Source of the DNA: Brevibacterium sp. 239c
GTDB taxonomy: Bacteria > Actinomycetota > Actinomycetes > Actinomycetales > Brevibacteriaceae
Assembly (NCBI RefSeq): GCF_900169365.1
Contig: NZ_FXZH01000009.1
Location: 88,234-152,233 of the forward strand
Reading direction: 5' to 3'
DNA length: 64,000 nucleotides
Each line of letters opens with the position of its first letter. The stretch's first letter is position 1. Both the position numbers and the translations under genes were made by a program. Shown here piece after piece: positions 16,786 through 25,122 of this stretch. The notes under the pieces were generated by a model. That model searched no databases. It was not told where the DNA came from and saw only the letters and a list, made by a program, of their open reading frames with translations.

Positions 16786-18021
16786 TCAGGGCGGCAGATC
16801 CGCTGGTGGAGTGAAGTGCCAGAGGTAGGCGACCCACACGATCTGAAGCAGAATGAACGCGCACAGGACTGCCGCTCTGTACCCGCGAGAGCGGACCAGA
16901 GACAGGGTGAGCGCCATCGGAAACAGCGGCAGCAGAAGACGCAGGGTCGAGGTCTGAGGAGTGAAGAAGATGAGCAGGTAGACGCCGTAGGCCAGGCAGA
17001 AGTACTGCAGGGTTCTGCCCATCTTCGCCCCTGCCGGCGAGAAGATCAGTGCCAGCATTCCTGCAATGACGACGAAGAGGAGCACCGGGCCCAGCGGACC
17101 GATGAGGTTATTGGCCTGAGCCAGCCACTGCACCAGATAGGTCGACTCCCCCGTGTGCCATGCCGCCTCGGTATCCGTATACGCGGTCATCGACCCCGTC
17201 ACCAACCACGCGTGAACGGGGTGAACCAGGGCCGCGACACACGAGAGCACACCCAAGGTCCAGGATCGGACCACCTCGGCGATGGGATAGGAATCCTGCC
17301 TGCGGTGAGCGAACCGGTCGATGAGGTGCAGCAGCATGAAGAACGCGAAGGCGACGCCGATGGGCCGTGACAGATCCATGAGGAACACGACGGGGATCGC
17401 GCTCAGGTAGCGGCGTTCGACGATCAGGAGTAGCGCGGTGGCCTGCAGCAGAAGCGTCAGGGACTCCGCATACCCGGTGGAGAATATGGCCGCCGGGGGA
17501 AAGAACATGACGAAGGCCAGCCCCGTCAGAGCCTGCCCGGGATCAGTGTATCTGCGAAACAGAACGAGGATGACGATGGCGGCGAGTCCGGCCGCGAGCG
17601 TCGAGACGATCGGCGAGATCACCTCATAGCTCAGGCCGGTGAACGTGGAGATATAGTCGACGATCTCCGGATGCAGCGGGTAGAAGGCCCACTGGTTCTC
17701 CGTCACCGTGCCCGCGTCATCGACGGGCAGGATGCCCGGGTAGCCCTCCTCGGCGACCCGTCCGTACCAACCGCCGTCCCAGAAGTTGAGGAAGTCGTTG
17801 AGAGTCGTCGTAACCGGGCTCGAGGACCAGTTCGCCGGGTCCTGACGTTTGAGGACAGCGGCGAAGATCGAGATGCTCACAACACGTGAGACGAAGTAGA
17901 CGGCGATGGCCTGAACCCACACGGGCAAGGCGAGGAACAGGGTGCCTAACCGGGACAGACGGGAGGAGTTGAAGACTTCGGGTGCGAGGGTGATTCCGGG
18001 GAGGTCGTGGGCTCTGCTCAT
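16786..18021 (-). CDS. Integral membrane glycosyltransferase, PIG-V-like
   Basis: A 411-residue polytopic membrane protein with about ten hydrophobic segments. The N-terminal loop carries F-W-D-G-G-W-Y and F-Y-P-L-H-P-E, a signature of polyprenol-phosphate-mannose dependent mannosyltransferases (PIG-V/GT-C type), where the acidic residue is catalytic. It likely adds mannose to a lipid or wall glycan outside the membrane. The start overlaps the end of the DivIVA-like gene (ATGA), so the two are coupled. The acceptor is not identifiable. Confidence 0.8.
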   Translation of the reverse strand: MSRAHDLPGITLAPEVFNSSRLSRLGTLFLALPVWVQAIAVYFVSRVVSISIFAAVLKRQDPANWSSSPVTTTLNDFLNFWDGGWYGRVAEEGYPGILPVDDAGTVTENQWAFYPLHPEIVDYISTFTGLSYEVISPIVSTLAAGLAAIVILVLFRRYTDPGQALTGLAFVMFFPPAAIFSTGYAESLTLLLQATALLLIVERRYLSAIPVVFLMDLSRPIGVAFAFFMLLHLIDRFAHRRQDSYPIAEVVRSWTLGVLSCVAALVHPVHAWLVTGSMTAYTDTEAAWHTGESTYLVQWLAQANNLIGPLGPVLLFVVIAGMLALIFSPAGAKMGRTLQYFCLAYGVYLLIFFTPQTSTLRLLLPLFPMALTLSLVRSRGYRAAVLCAFILLQIVWVAYLWHFTPPADLPP

Positions 18022-18287
18022 TGCTGCCCGCGTGCGGCTTCCAACTCATGGATGCGGGTTCGCAGGACTCTCACCGCGGCGTCGACGTCCTCCATCCGGT
18101 AGCCGCGCAGGGCGGGCCGGAACGTCAGTTCGTCGAGATCCTCGGGGTTGAAGTCAGGAGGCAGGGGGTCCCACGCTGCCTCGGTCTCCTCGGCGGATTC
18201 GGCGGAGAAGACGTTGAATGTTGCCGCCAGCACGATCACGAGTACGAAGATCGCCGCGGCCACTCCGATCACAATCCACAATGGCAT
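18018..18287 (-). CDS. DivIVA-like domain membrane protein
   Basis: An 89-residue protein with an N-terminal transmembrane helix (residues 4-27) and a C-terminal DivIVA-type motif, F-R-P-A-L-R-G-Y-R-M-E-D-V-D, followed by a coiled-coil heptad ending H-E-L-E. A DivIVA-like gene (Rv1209) occupies the same place after folP2 in mycobacteria. It may mark a polar or septal position, but that is inferred. The ATGA overlap with the next gene suggests it works with the glycosyltransferase. Confidence 0.8.
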   Translation of the reverse strand: MPLWIVIGVAAAIFVLVIVLAATFNVFSAESAEETEAAWDPLPPDFNPEDLDELTFRPALRGYRMEDVDAAVRVLRTRIHELEAARGQQ

Positions 18288-18318
18288 GATGCTAGTTTCT
18301 CACAGTGGGCTCACCTGC

Positions 18319-19218
18319 TCAGCGCAGGCCGCGCACGGTGTGTTTGGGCAGGGCATCTCCAGTCATCGCCAAGGTCACGTCGATGGCGTCTGCAGTGGCG
18401 CGGACGTCGTGGGTGCGGATCATTGCGGCACCCTTGGCCACGGTCAGCGCGGTGGCCGCGATGGTTCCGTTGAGACGCTGTGCCGGTTCCACGTCGCCGA
18501 TGGCTTCGCCGACGAAGTCCTTGCGCGAGATGGCCAGCAGCACCCGGAACCGGGTTTCGGTGAAGCGGCCCAGTTCACGCAGCACCCGCAGCGACTGGTA
18601 CGTGTTCTTCCCGAAATCTGGTGTCGGATCGATGATGATCTTCTCGGCCGCGACACCGGCCGTCAGTGCCGCCTCGGCCAGTCCGAGCACGCCTTCCAGG
18701 GTCCGGTCGACGACCTCCCCGGCGCTCAAGCCGTACCGGTTGCGATGGGCATCAGTCCGTGGTGACAGGCCGCCCGTATGTGAGCAGACGAGGCCCACTT
18801 CGTTCTTCGCCGCCACGGAGGCTAGTTCGGGGTCGACCCCTGCCCAGGTGTCGTTGAGCAGTCCTGCGCCCGCGGCGCAGGCAGCTTGGGCGACCTCATG
18901 TCGCCAGGTGTCGACGCTGATGAGCACGTCGGGGTGGCTGTGTGCGACGGCTTCGATGACGGGACAGACCCGGTCGATCTCCTCGGCGACGGAGATCTCC
19001 CTGCCACGACCGGCGCGCACCCCTCCGATATCGACGATGTGCGCGCCTTCCTGCACAGCGGCGGCAACAGCGTCGATGGCCTCCCCGGCGGTGGACGCGG
19101 ATTCGTAGAACGAGTCCGTTGTCCGGTTGATCACGGCCATGATGGCGGGATTGCCGGGCCGGGCCTGTGCCAATTCGAAGCCGCCGAGGAGGGTGCTCGG
19201 TTCCGCTGCATCCTTCAC
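18319..19218 (-). CDS. folP2: FolP2-type dihydropteroate synthase homologue
   Basis: A 299-residue TIM-barrel protein of the DHPS family. Blocks: M-A-V-I-N-R-T-T-D-S-F (DHPS: N-V-T-P-D-S-F), V-D-I-G-G-V-R-A-G-R-G, S-V-D-T-W-R, L-N-D-T-W-A-G, D-P-T-P-D-F-G-K (DHPS: D-P-G-x-G-F-G-K), and S-R-K-D-F-V-G near the end. Several pterin/diphosphate-site residues differ from true DHPS, as in mycobacterial FolP2, which lacks DHPS activity. So a non-folate reaction is likely. The GTG start at 19218 overlaps the stop of the LOG gene; the dapE-LOG-folP2 order matches Rv1202-Rv1207. Confidence 0.82.
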   Translation of the reverse strand: MKDAAEPSTLLGGFELAQARPGNPAIMAVINRTTDSFYESASTAGEAIDAVAAAVQEGAHIVDIGGVRAGRGREISVAEEIDRVCPVIEAVAHSHPDVLISVDTWRHEVAQAACAAGAGLLNDTWAGVDPELASVAAKNEVGLVCSHTGGLSPRTDAHRNRYGLSAGEVVDRTLEGVLGLAEAALTAGVAAEKIIIDPTPDFGKNTYQSLRVLRELGRFTETRFRVLLAISRKDFVGEAIGDVEPAQRLNGTIAATALTVAKGAAMIRTHDVRATADAIDVTLAMTGDALPKHTVRGLR

Positions 19219-20018
19219 AGTTCTTCTCTATCGATTGCAGTGCCGATGATGTCGACGACTTCATCGATGTCGTCTGTGAGGGTGAACAGGTACATATCGC
19301 GGTCGCTGATGGTGCCTTCGGCCACAAGGGTCGCCGACATCCAGTCGACGAGGCCCTGCCAGTAGTCGATGCCGAAGAGAACGATCGGGAAGGAGGTTAC
19401 CTTCCCGGTCTGGACCATTGTGAAGGCTTCGAAGAGTTCGTCGAGAGTGCCGAAGCCTCCTGGCATGACCACGAAGCCGCGTGAGTATTTGAGGAACATC
19501 GTCTTCCGGACGAAGAAATAGCGAAAGTTCACGCCGAGTTCGACGTGATCGTTGAGCCCGGATTCGAACGGCAGCTCGATACCGAGTCCGATCGAGACCC
19601 CCCCTGCCTCCCTGGCGCCCAGATTGCCGGCCTCCATGATGCCTGGTCCGCCACCGGTGATGATCGCGTTGCCGCCTGCGGCGATGCGCCGCGAGATCTC
19701 GCGAGCATCCTGATACGCCTGCGTCTGGGGGTTCAGGCGGGCCGAGCCGAAGATCGACACAGCCGGTCCGATATTCGCCAGCGAGTCGAAGCCCTCGACG
19801 AACTCCCCCTGGATCCGCAGCACCCTCCAAGGGTCCTCATGAGTCCAATCGGAGGGGCCACGGGAATCCAGCAGGCTCTGATCGGCGGTCGTCTCCGGTA
19901 CCTGAGAGCGGCGCAGACGCAGGGGCCCCTTGCTGTAGAAGCTTGAATCGGGTGAGCCTGCACCGCTTTCTGCCCCCGCTGCGGCCGAGTGCGCGGCTGC
20001 TGAATCGTGTTCACTCAT
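19215..20018 (-). CDS. LOG family cytokinin riboside 5'-monophosphate hydrolase
   Basis: A 267-residue Lonely Guy-type nucleotide N-glycosidase with a Rossmann-like fold. The diagnostic P-G-G-F-G-T-L-D-E motif and G-G-G-P-G-I-M-E-A are present, after an extended, disordered N-terminus of about 60 residues. The mycobacterial counterpart Rv1205 makes free cytokinin bases; AMP or a modified nucleotide is the likely substrate. ATG at 20018 gives a 5-nt gap from dapE; a TTG at 20027 would overlap it. It sits inside the dapE-LOG-folP2 unit. Confidence 0.85.
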   Translation of the reverse strand: MSEHDSAAAHSAAAGAESGAGSPDSSFYSKGPLRLRRSQVPETTADQSLLDSRGPSDWTHEDPWRVLRIQGEFVEGFDSLANIGPAVSIFGSARLNPQTQAYQDAREISRRIAAGGNAIITGGGPGIMEAGNLGAREAGGVSIGLGIELPFESGLNDHVELGVNFRYFFVRKTMFLKYSRGFVVMPGGFGTLDELFEAFTMVQTGKVTSFPIVLFGIDYWQGLVDWMSATLVAEGTISDRDMYLFTLTDDIDEVVDIIGTAIDREEL

Positions 20019-20023
20019 CGGTC

Positions 20024-21190
20024 TCAACGACCTTCGAGGTAGTCGCGCAGCGTCTGACTGGCCGCTGCAACCTCTGTGACGGCGACGTGTTCATCTGACT
20101 TGTGGGCGTACAGGGGGTTGCCTGGCCCGAAGTTCACAGCAGGAACTCCCAGCGCACTGAACCGCGAAACATCGGTCCAGCCCAGCTTCGGGGCAGGTGA
20201 GAGGCCGAGCGTATCGATGAAGTCCTGAGCAATTGGACGGTCGAGGCCGGGCCGGGCACCTTCTGCTGCGTCCGTGACGACGACGTCGAAACCGGTGAAG
20301 AACTCGCGGAGGAAACCTTCTGCTTCTCCTGCGGACTTGCTGGGGGCAAAACGGTAGTTCACGGCGACGGTGCAGGTGTCGGGGACGACGTTGCCCGCCA
20401 CTCCCCCGGAGATCGACACGGCGGACAGGGATTCACGGTAGTCGAGTCCGTCGACGTTCACGGTCCCGGTCTCGTGCACTGCCAGGCGGGACAGAACCTC
20501 GGCTGCGGCATGGATTGCGTTGTCACCCATGAAGGCGCGCGCGGAATGCGCGCGGACGCCTGTGGTGGACACGTCGACCCTGATGGTGCCGTTGCAGCCG
20601 CCTTCGACGGACGCGTTCGAGGGTTCGCCGAGGACCGCGAAGTCACCGGACAGCCAGTCGGGGTGGTTGCGGGAGACCCGGCCGAGCCCGTTGAGGGAGG
20701 CGTCGACCTCCTCATGGTCGTAGAAGACCCAGCTGACGTCACGGTTCGGATTCTTCAATGCCGCGGCGGTGACCAATGCCATCGCAACTCCGGCCTTCAT
20801 ATCGCAGGCGCCTCTGCCCCAGATGACTTCGTCCCCGGTGTAGTCGCCGCCGTCTAAGTGTGTGCGCCGAGGCGGCAGGTTATCTTCCACGGGAACGGTG
20901 TCTAAATGTCCGGCGACGACGATACGTTCGGCGAGCCCCAACTGGGTGCGCGCCACGATGGTGTCTCCGTCGCGCAGGATCTCCAAATCCGGACCGGACC
21001 CGGCGCTGATACGCTCCAGCACCTCGGCGACGGCATCGGTGATCGTCGTCTCGTCACCGGAGACCGACTCGATGGCACACAGGCGGCCCGTGAGTTCGGC
21101 CGGGTCGCTTAGGGCCTCGAACAGGTAATCGGCCAGGTCACCGGTGGGTTTGAAAACGGATTCGGTCTCAGCAGATGGATCGACAGTCAT
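20024..21190 (-). CDS. dapE: Succinyl-diaminopimelate desuccinylase
   Basis: A 388-residue M20 family zinc hydrolase, which releases succinate from N-succinyl-LL-diaminopimelate in lysine and peptidoglycan synthesis. Metal motifs: A-G-H-L-D-T-V-P (His, Asp), G-R-G-A-C-D-M-K-A-G (bridging Asp), Y-D-H-E-E-V (catalytic Glu pair), and a lid domain around G-C-N-G-T-I-R-V-D. The ATG at 21190 is 7 nt after TAGGCT (21198-21203); the frame continues upstream into dapD antisense and that part is rejected. It is divergent from dapD across 43 bp. Confidence 0.93.
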   Translation of the reverse strand: MTVDPSAETESVFKPTGDLADYLFEALSDPAELTGRLCAIESVSGDETTITDAVAEVLERISAGSGPDLEILRDGDTIVARTQLGLAERIVVAGHLDTVPVEDNLPPRRTHLDGGDYTGDEVIWGRGACDMKAGVAMALVTAAALKNPNRDVSWVFYDHEEVDASLNGLGRVSRNHPDWLSGDFAVLGEPSNASVEGGCNGTIRVDVSTTGVRAHSARAFMGDNAIHAAAEVLSRLAVHETGTVNVDGLDYRESLSAVSISGGVAGNVVPDTCTVAVNYRFAPSKSAGEAEGFLREFFTGFDVVVTDAAEGARPGLDRPIAQDFIDTLGLSPAPKLGWTDVSRFSALGVPAVNFGPGNPLYAHKSDEHVAVTEVAAASQTLRDYLEGR

Positions 21191-21197
21191 ACCGCTT

Positions 21198-21203
21198 AGC
21201 CTA
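21198..21203 (-). promoter_or_regulatory. -10 box of dapE, leaderless
   Basis: TAGGCT on the minus strand, 7 nt before the ATG at 21190, in the 43-bp spacer shared with dapD. Confidence 0.5.
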
Positions 21204-21220
21204 GTACTGTCGCCACCGAC

Positions 21221-21226
21221 TAGTCT
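21221..21226 (+). promoter_or_regulatory. -10 box of dapD, leaderless
   Basis: TAGTCT ends 7 nt before the ATG at 21234. Its -35 region would overlap the dapE promoter. Confidence 0.5.
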
Positions 21227-21233
21227 TGGGGGC

Positions 21234-22178
21234 ATGACAGAACGCATAGTTTCCGCACGTGGCTTGGCCACCCTGCACAACGAAACCGTCCTCACCACTT
21301 GGTACCCCACCCTGAGCACGGGAGACACCCCGGACGCCGCCGAGGCGACCGCCACCTCTCGCGCGAACACCGACGGGCTCGATGCCCTTGTCGGCACCGA
21401 TGAGGCTCGAGGCACCCGGACCGAGGTCGTGACCACGACGATCGATCTCGACGCCGGTCCTGCCTCGGCCGCCGACGCCTACCTGCGCCTGCACGCGCTG
21501 TCTCATCGTGTCGTCGCTCCCAATGACGTCAACCTCGACGGCATCTTCGGTCACCTCGCGAACATCGTGTGGACCTCCGCCGGTGCCTGCTCACCGGAGG
21601 ACTTCGAAGCCACCCGCGCGAAGCTGCTGGCCAATGGCCCCGTCGCCGTCTACGGCCTTGACAAGTTCCCCCGCATGACCGACTTCGTCATCCCCTCCGG
21701 TGTGCGCATCGCCGATGCTGATCGTGTCCGCCTGGGTGCGCACCTGGCCGCGGGTACGACCGTTATGCATGAGGGCTTCGTCAACTTCAATGCCGGCACA
21801 CTGGGATCGGCGATGGTCGAAGGTCGCATCTCCCAGGGCGTCGTCGTCGGCGACGGTTCCGACATCGGAGGCGGTGCTTCGATCATGGGCACTCTGTCCG
21901 GTGGCGGCACGCACCGCATCTCGATCGGCAATGGCAGCCTGCTGGGTGCCAACTCCGGTGTGGGCATCTCCATCGGCGATGACTGCATCGTCGAAGCCGG
22001 CCTCTACATCACCGCCGGCACACGCGTCAGCGTTACAGGTGAGGACGAGGCCGTGGTGAAGGCCTCCGAGCTCAGCGGTCAGAACAACATCCTGTTCCGC
22101 CGCAACTCCGTCACCGGAGCCGTCGAGGCAATCTCACGCACGTCCAAGGGCATCGAGCTCAACCCCGACCTGCACTGA
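21234..22178 (+). CDS. dapD: Tetrahydrodipicolinate N-succinyltransferase
   Basis: A 314-residue actinobacterial-type DapD that transfers succinate from succinyl-CoA to tetrahydrodipicolinate, the step before DapC and DapE. A left-handed beta-helix of hexapeptide repeats (about residues 165-265; G-A-H-L-A-A-G-T-T-V, then V-V-V-G-D-G-S-D-I-G-G-G-A) follows an N-terminal alpha/beta domain. The start is ATG at 21234, at the predicted transcription start. dapD, dapE and dapC all lie within 4 kb, so the succinylase branch is complete here except the general enzymes. A terminator lies 27 bp downstream. Confidence 0.93.
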   Translation: MTERIVSARGLATLHNETVLTTWYPTLSTGDTPDAAEATATSRANTDGLDALVGTDEARGTRTEVVTTTIDLDAGPASAADAYLRLHALSHRVVAPNDVNLDGIFGHLANIVWTSAGACSPEDFEATRAKLLANGPVAVYGLDKFPRMTDFVIPSGVRIADADRVRLGAHLAAGTTVMHEGFVNFNAGTLGSAMVEGRISQGVVVGDGSDIGGGASIMGTLSGGGTHRISIGNGSLLGANSGVGISIGDDCIVEAGLYITAGTRVSVTGEDEAVVKASELSGQNNILFRRNSVTGAVEAISRTSKGIELNPDLH

Positions 22179-22205
22179 GGCTCACGCTGCATAAGCTCTG
22201 ATCAC

Positions 22206-22237
22206 AAGGGCGCGTCCACGGAAGTGGGCGCGCCCTT
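22206..22237 (+). terminator. Terminator after dapD
   Basis: A 14-bp stem (22206-22219 with 22224-22237, one G-U pair), GGAA loop and short T run, 27 bp after the dapD stop. Confidence 0.85.
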
Positions 22238-22238
22238 T

Positions 22239-22498
22239 GTCGTATCTCTGCGTCTCACAGCCTTGAAAGGCCCTGAAGGACAGTCCAGCGAAATACCCTG
22301 TGAACACGTGCGGCCCAAGCAAACATGCAAATACGCCCTACACTCAGCTGCAACTCACCGTGTTGCCACGGGTGGAAGCAATGCTGCATGTAAGACGTAT
22401 TCTGCTAGCTGCAGGACGTGACGTCAGTTGTAGGAAGTGACGCCTTCAGTGCGGAACGCGGCCGACTGTAGAAGATGTCACCGCCGCGCCAGGGACGA
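22239..22498. other. 260-bp spacer with degenerate short repeats
   Basis: Between the dapD terminator and the gltA stop there is no convincing reading frame. Four similar segments begin at 22389, 22410, 22429 and 22467 (pattern TGTAGGAAGTGACG with changes). A weak stem, CGCGGC (22457-22462) with GCCGCG (22483-22488), could end gltA transcription. It could be a decayed element or a small RNA; nothing stronger can be said. Confidence 0.35.
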
Positions 22499-23782
22499 TC
22501 AGCGGTCGTTCATGTCCTTGTAGTCGCGTGAATAGGCACCCGTGTAGATCTGGCGCGGACGGCCGATCTTGGTCTCGGGGTCGTTGATCATCTCGCGCCA
22601 CTGGGCGATCCAACCTGGCAGACGACCGACGGCGAAGAGCACTGTGAACATGTTGGTCGGGAAGCCGAGTGCCTTGTAGATCAGACCCGTGTAGAAGTCC
22701 ACGTTCGGGTAGAGCTTGCGCTCGACGAAGTAGTCATCGGCCAATGCGATCTCTTCGAGCTTCTGTGCCACATCGAGCAGCGGGTCACCGCCGGAGCGGG
22801 CCAGGACCTCATCGGCTGTCTTCTTGATGATCTTCGCGCGTGGATCATAGTTCTTGTACACGCGGTGACCGAAGCCCATGAGACGAACACCGTCTTCCTT
22901 GTTCTTCACGCGTTCCATGAACTTCTCGGGGCCGTCATCGGAGGCTGCGATCTCTTCCAGCATCGTCAGGACGGCCGAGTTCGCGCCGCCGTGCAGTGGT
23001 CCGGCCAGAGCGTTGACGCCCGCGGAGATCGACTGGAACAGGTTGGCCTGCGAGGAGCCGACGAGTCGAACCGTCGAAGTCGAGCAGTTCTGCTCGTGGT
23101 CTGCGTGGAGGATGAAGAGCTGGTCCATGGCTTTGACCGTCAGTGGATCCGGCTCGTAGTCCTCCGCGGGAACACCGAAGTTCACGCGTAGGAAGTTCTC
23201 CACCAGACCCAGGGAGTTCGATGGGTGGATGACCGGCAAGCCCATGTTCTTGCGGTGGGCCAGAGCCGCGATCGTCGGCATCTTCGCGAGCAGGCGGAAG
23301 GTCGAGGTGTCGACCTGGCCCTCGTCAAAGACATCGAGGTCATCTTGGTAGAAAGTCGACAAAGCGGCGACTGCCGCTGCCACCATGGGCATCGGATGCG
23401 CATCATAGGGGAAGGCACGGAAGAAGCGACGCAGGTCTTCGTGGACGATGGTGTGTCCACGCAGTCGGCCGTCGAATGCGTCGTACTGCTCCTGGGTCGG
23501 CAGCTCTCCGTGGATGAGAAGGTAGCTGACCTCAACGAAGTTTGAGTGCTCAGCGAGCTGCTCGATGGGATAGCCGCGGTACTGCAGAACACCGGCGTCA
23601 CCATCGATGTAGGTGATGGCCGAGGAACTTGATGCAGTATTGGCGAAACCTGGGTCGTAGGTGACCGCGCCGGTGTCTTTCAGCAGCGAGCCGATGCGAT
23701 ATCCGTTGTTGCCCGCGGAGGATGCCACCTCGGGCAGTGTCAGCTCCGTGTCCCCGACCTGCAGACTCGCATCCGATGGCAT
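22499..23782 (-). CDS. gltA: Citrate synthase (type II)
   Basis: A 427-residue citrate synthase condensing acetyl-CoA with oxaloacetate at the entry of the TCA cycle. The family core is intact: L-H-A-D-H-E-Q-N-C-S-T-S (first catalytic His), G-F-G-H-R-V-Y-K (second His) and P-N-V-D-F-Y-T-G (catalytic Asp). The length and beta-strand N-terminal domain (about residues 1-60) fit the hexameric, NADH-sensitive type II form. A GAGGAGA site lies just before the ATG at 23782. The predicted 5' leader (about 57 nt from the -10 at 23846-23851) contains a 7-bp hairpin at 23804-23826. Confidence 0.96.
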   Translation of the reverse strand: MPSDASLQVGDTELTLPEVASSAGNNGYRIGSLLKDTGAVTYDPGFANTASSSSAITYIDGDAGVLQYRGYPIEQLAEHSNFVEVSYLLIHGELPTQEQYDAFDGRLRGHTIVHEDLRRFFRAFPYDAHPMPMVAAAVAALSTFYQDDLDVFDEGQVDTSTFRLLAKMPTIAALAHRKNMGLPVIHPSNSLGLVENFLRVNFGVPAEDYEPDPLTVKAMDQLFILHADHEQNCSTSTVRLVGSSQANLFQSISAGVNALAGPLHGGANSAVLTMLEEIAASDDGPEKFMERVKNKEDGVRLMGFGHRVYKNYDPRAKIIKKTADEVLARSGGDPLLDVAQKLEEIALADDYFVERKLYPNVDFYTGLIYKALGFPTNMFTVLFAVGRLPGWIAQWREMINDPETKIGRPRQIYTGAYSRDYKDMNDR

Positions 23783-23803
23783 ATGTTCTCCTCAGCCTCG
23801 ACC

Positions 23804-23826
23804 CACCTCAAGAACTTCCTGAGGTG
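23804..23826 (-). promoter_or_regulatory. Hairpin in the gltA leader
   Basis: CACCTCA (23804-23810) and TGAGGTG (23820-23826) pair around a 9-nt loop, 22-44 nt upstream of the gltA ATG. It may act as DNA operator or RNA stability element. Confidence 0.4.
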
Positions 23827-23845
23827 TCTTGCACAATTCCCTCAA

Positions 23846-23851
23846 AGACTA
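23846..23851 (-). promoter_or_regulatory. Candidate -10 box of gltA
   Basis: TAGTCT on the minus strand, giving a leader of about 57 nt with a ribosome-binding site. No clear -35 box. Confidence 0.35.
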
Positions 23852-23997
23852 CCGATAACTGTAGGAATCAGAAAATCACAGCTCCGCACAGGAACTGATC
23901 GGTAACCTGCTTACTCTGGCCATATAACGGTGTCTCAGACTCCGGTTCGGATGCTCCCGAGATGTGCCTTAAGCCGGTGAACGTCGCATCCGGCGTC

Positions 23998-25119
23998 TCA
24001 GCCGACGGCGCCGTGCAGCCGCTGCGCAGCGGCGCGAATACGCTCATCACCAGCAGTCAGAGCGACGCGCACATGGTCGGCAGCGGCCTCACCATAGAAT
24101 TCGCCGGGACCGGCGATGATGCCCAGATCTGCCAGCTTCGACAGTGAGTCCCAGCAGTTGACGCCGGCGCTCGACCACAGATAGAGACCGGCGGACGAGT
24201 GATCGATACGGAATCCGTAGGCTTCGAGCCCGCTGCGCAGCAGATCCCGACGAGCTCGGTAGCGTTCCTTCTGCTCGAAAACGTGAGTAGTGTCTCGCAG
24301 GCCCGCGATCATCGCTGCCTGGATAGGGAACGGCACGATCATGCCCGCATGCTTGCGCGACTTGGTGAGGTCGGCGATGAGCTGGCTGTCTCCGGTTACG
24401 AAGGCAGCACGGTAGCCGGCGAGGTTCGACTGCTTCGACATCGAGTACACACTGAGCACACCGCTGTGATCGCCACCGGTGACGTTGAGGATGCTCGGTG
24501 CCGGTGACTCGGATTCCCAGTTGAGCAGTCCGTAACACTCATCGGAGGCGAGAACGACTCCGGCTTCACGGGTACGACGGACAACTTCGGCCAGGGTATC
24601 GGTGTCGAGCACTTCACCGGTCGGGTTTCCGGGGGTGTTGATCCACAGCAGACCGATCCCATCGAGGGAGGCACCGTTGGCAACATCCGCCGCGTCGAGA
24701 CGACGACAGTCGACACCGGCGATCGTGGCACCCATCTCGTAGGTCGGGTAGGCCGCTGAAGGGCAGGCAACGTCCAGGCCAACCTGACGCAGCCCCAGCA
24801 GCGTGGGCAGCCACGCAACCAGCTCCTTCGAACCGATGGTGGGCAGCACCTCAGCGGCGGGGTCGAGTGTGACTCCATGCCAGTTCTGGTACCACCAGGC
24901 AATGGCTTCACGCAGTTCATCCGTGCCCGCCGTCGTCGGGTAGCCGTGAGCATCGCCGGCGACCGCCAGCGCGGATTGGATCACCTGAGGTGTGGGATCG
25001 ACCGGTGTGCCGATCGACAGGTCACAGACCCCGTCGGGGTGCTGGGCGGCCCGGTTGCGGTACTCGGTGAGTCGATCCCAAGGGTAGTCGGGCAGGTTGA
25101 GGCCGAAGCGAGAAGACAT
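23998..25119 (-). CDS. dapC: Succinyldiaminopimelate transaminase
   Basis: A 373-residue class I/II PLP aminotransferase converting N-succinyl-2-amino-6-ketopimelate to N-succinyl-LL-DAP. PLP lysine is K229 in S-M-S-K-Q-S-N-L-A-G-Y-R, with N-T-P-G-N-P-T-G (161-168), A-S-D-E-C-Y and a C-terminal arginine in D-H-V-R-V-A-L. The fdxA-dapC order is conserved in actinobacteria (Rv1177-Rv1178), which supports the call. It begins 3 nt after the ferredoxin stop, so both are one operon. Confidence 0.92.
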   Translation of the reverse strand: MSSRFGLNLPDYPWDRLTEYRNRAAQHPDGVCDLSIGTPVDPTPQVIQSALAVAGDAHGYPTTAGTDELREAIAWWYQNWHGVTLDPAAEVLPTIGSKELVAWLPTLLGLRQVGLDVACPSAAYPTYEMGATIAGVDCRRLDAADVANGASLDGIGLLWINTPGNPTGEVLDTDTLAEVVRRTREAGVVLASDECYGLLNWESESPAPSILNVTGGDHSGVLSVYSMSKQSNLAGYRAAFVTGDSQLIADLTKSRKHAGMIVPFPIQAAMIAGLRDTTHVFEQKERYRARRDLLRSGLEAYGFRIDHSSAGLYLWSSAGVNCWDSLSKLADLGIIAGPGEFYGEAAADHVRVALTAGDERIRAAAQRLHGAVG

Positions 25120-25122
25120 GGC

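Noticed and set aside
21191..21436. Longer DapE start
   Set aside because: The 82 extra codons are antisense to dapD and not family-like; a leaderless promoter fits the 21190 start.
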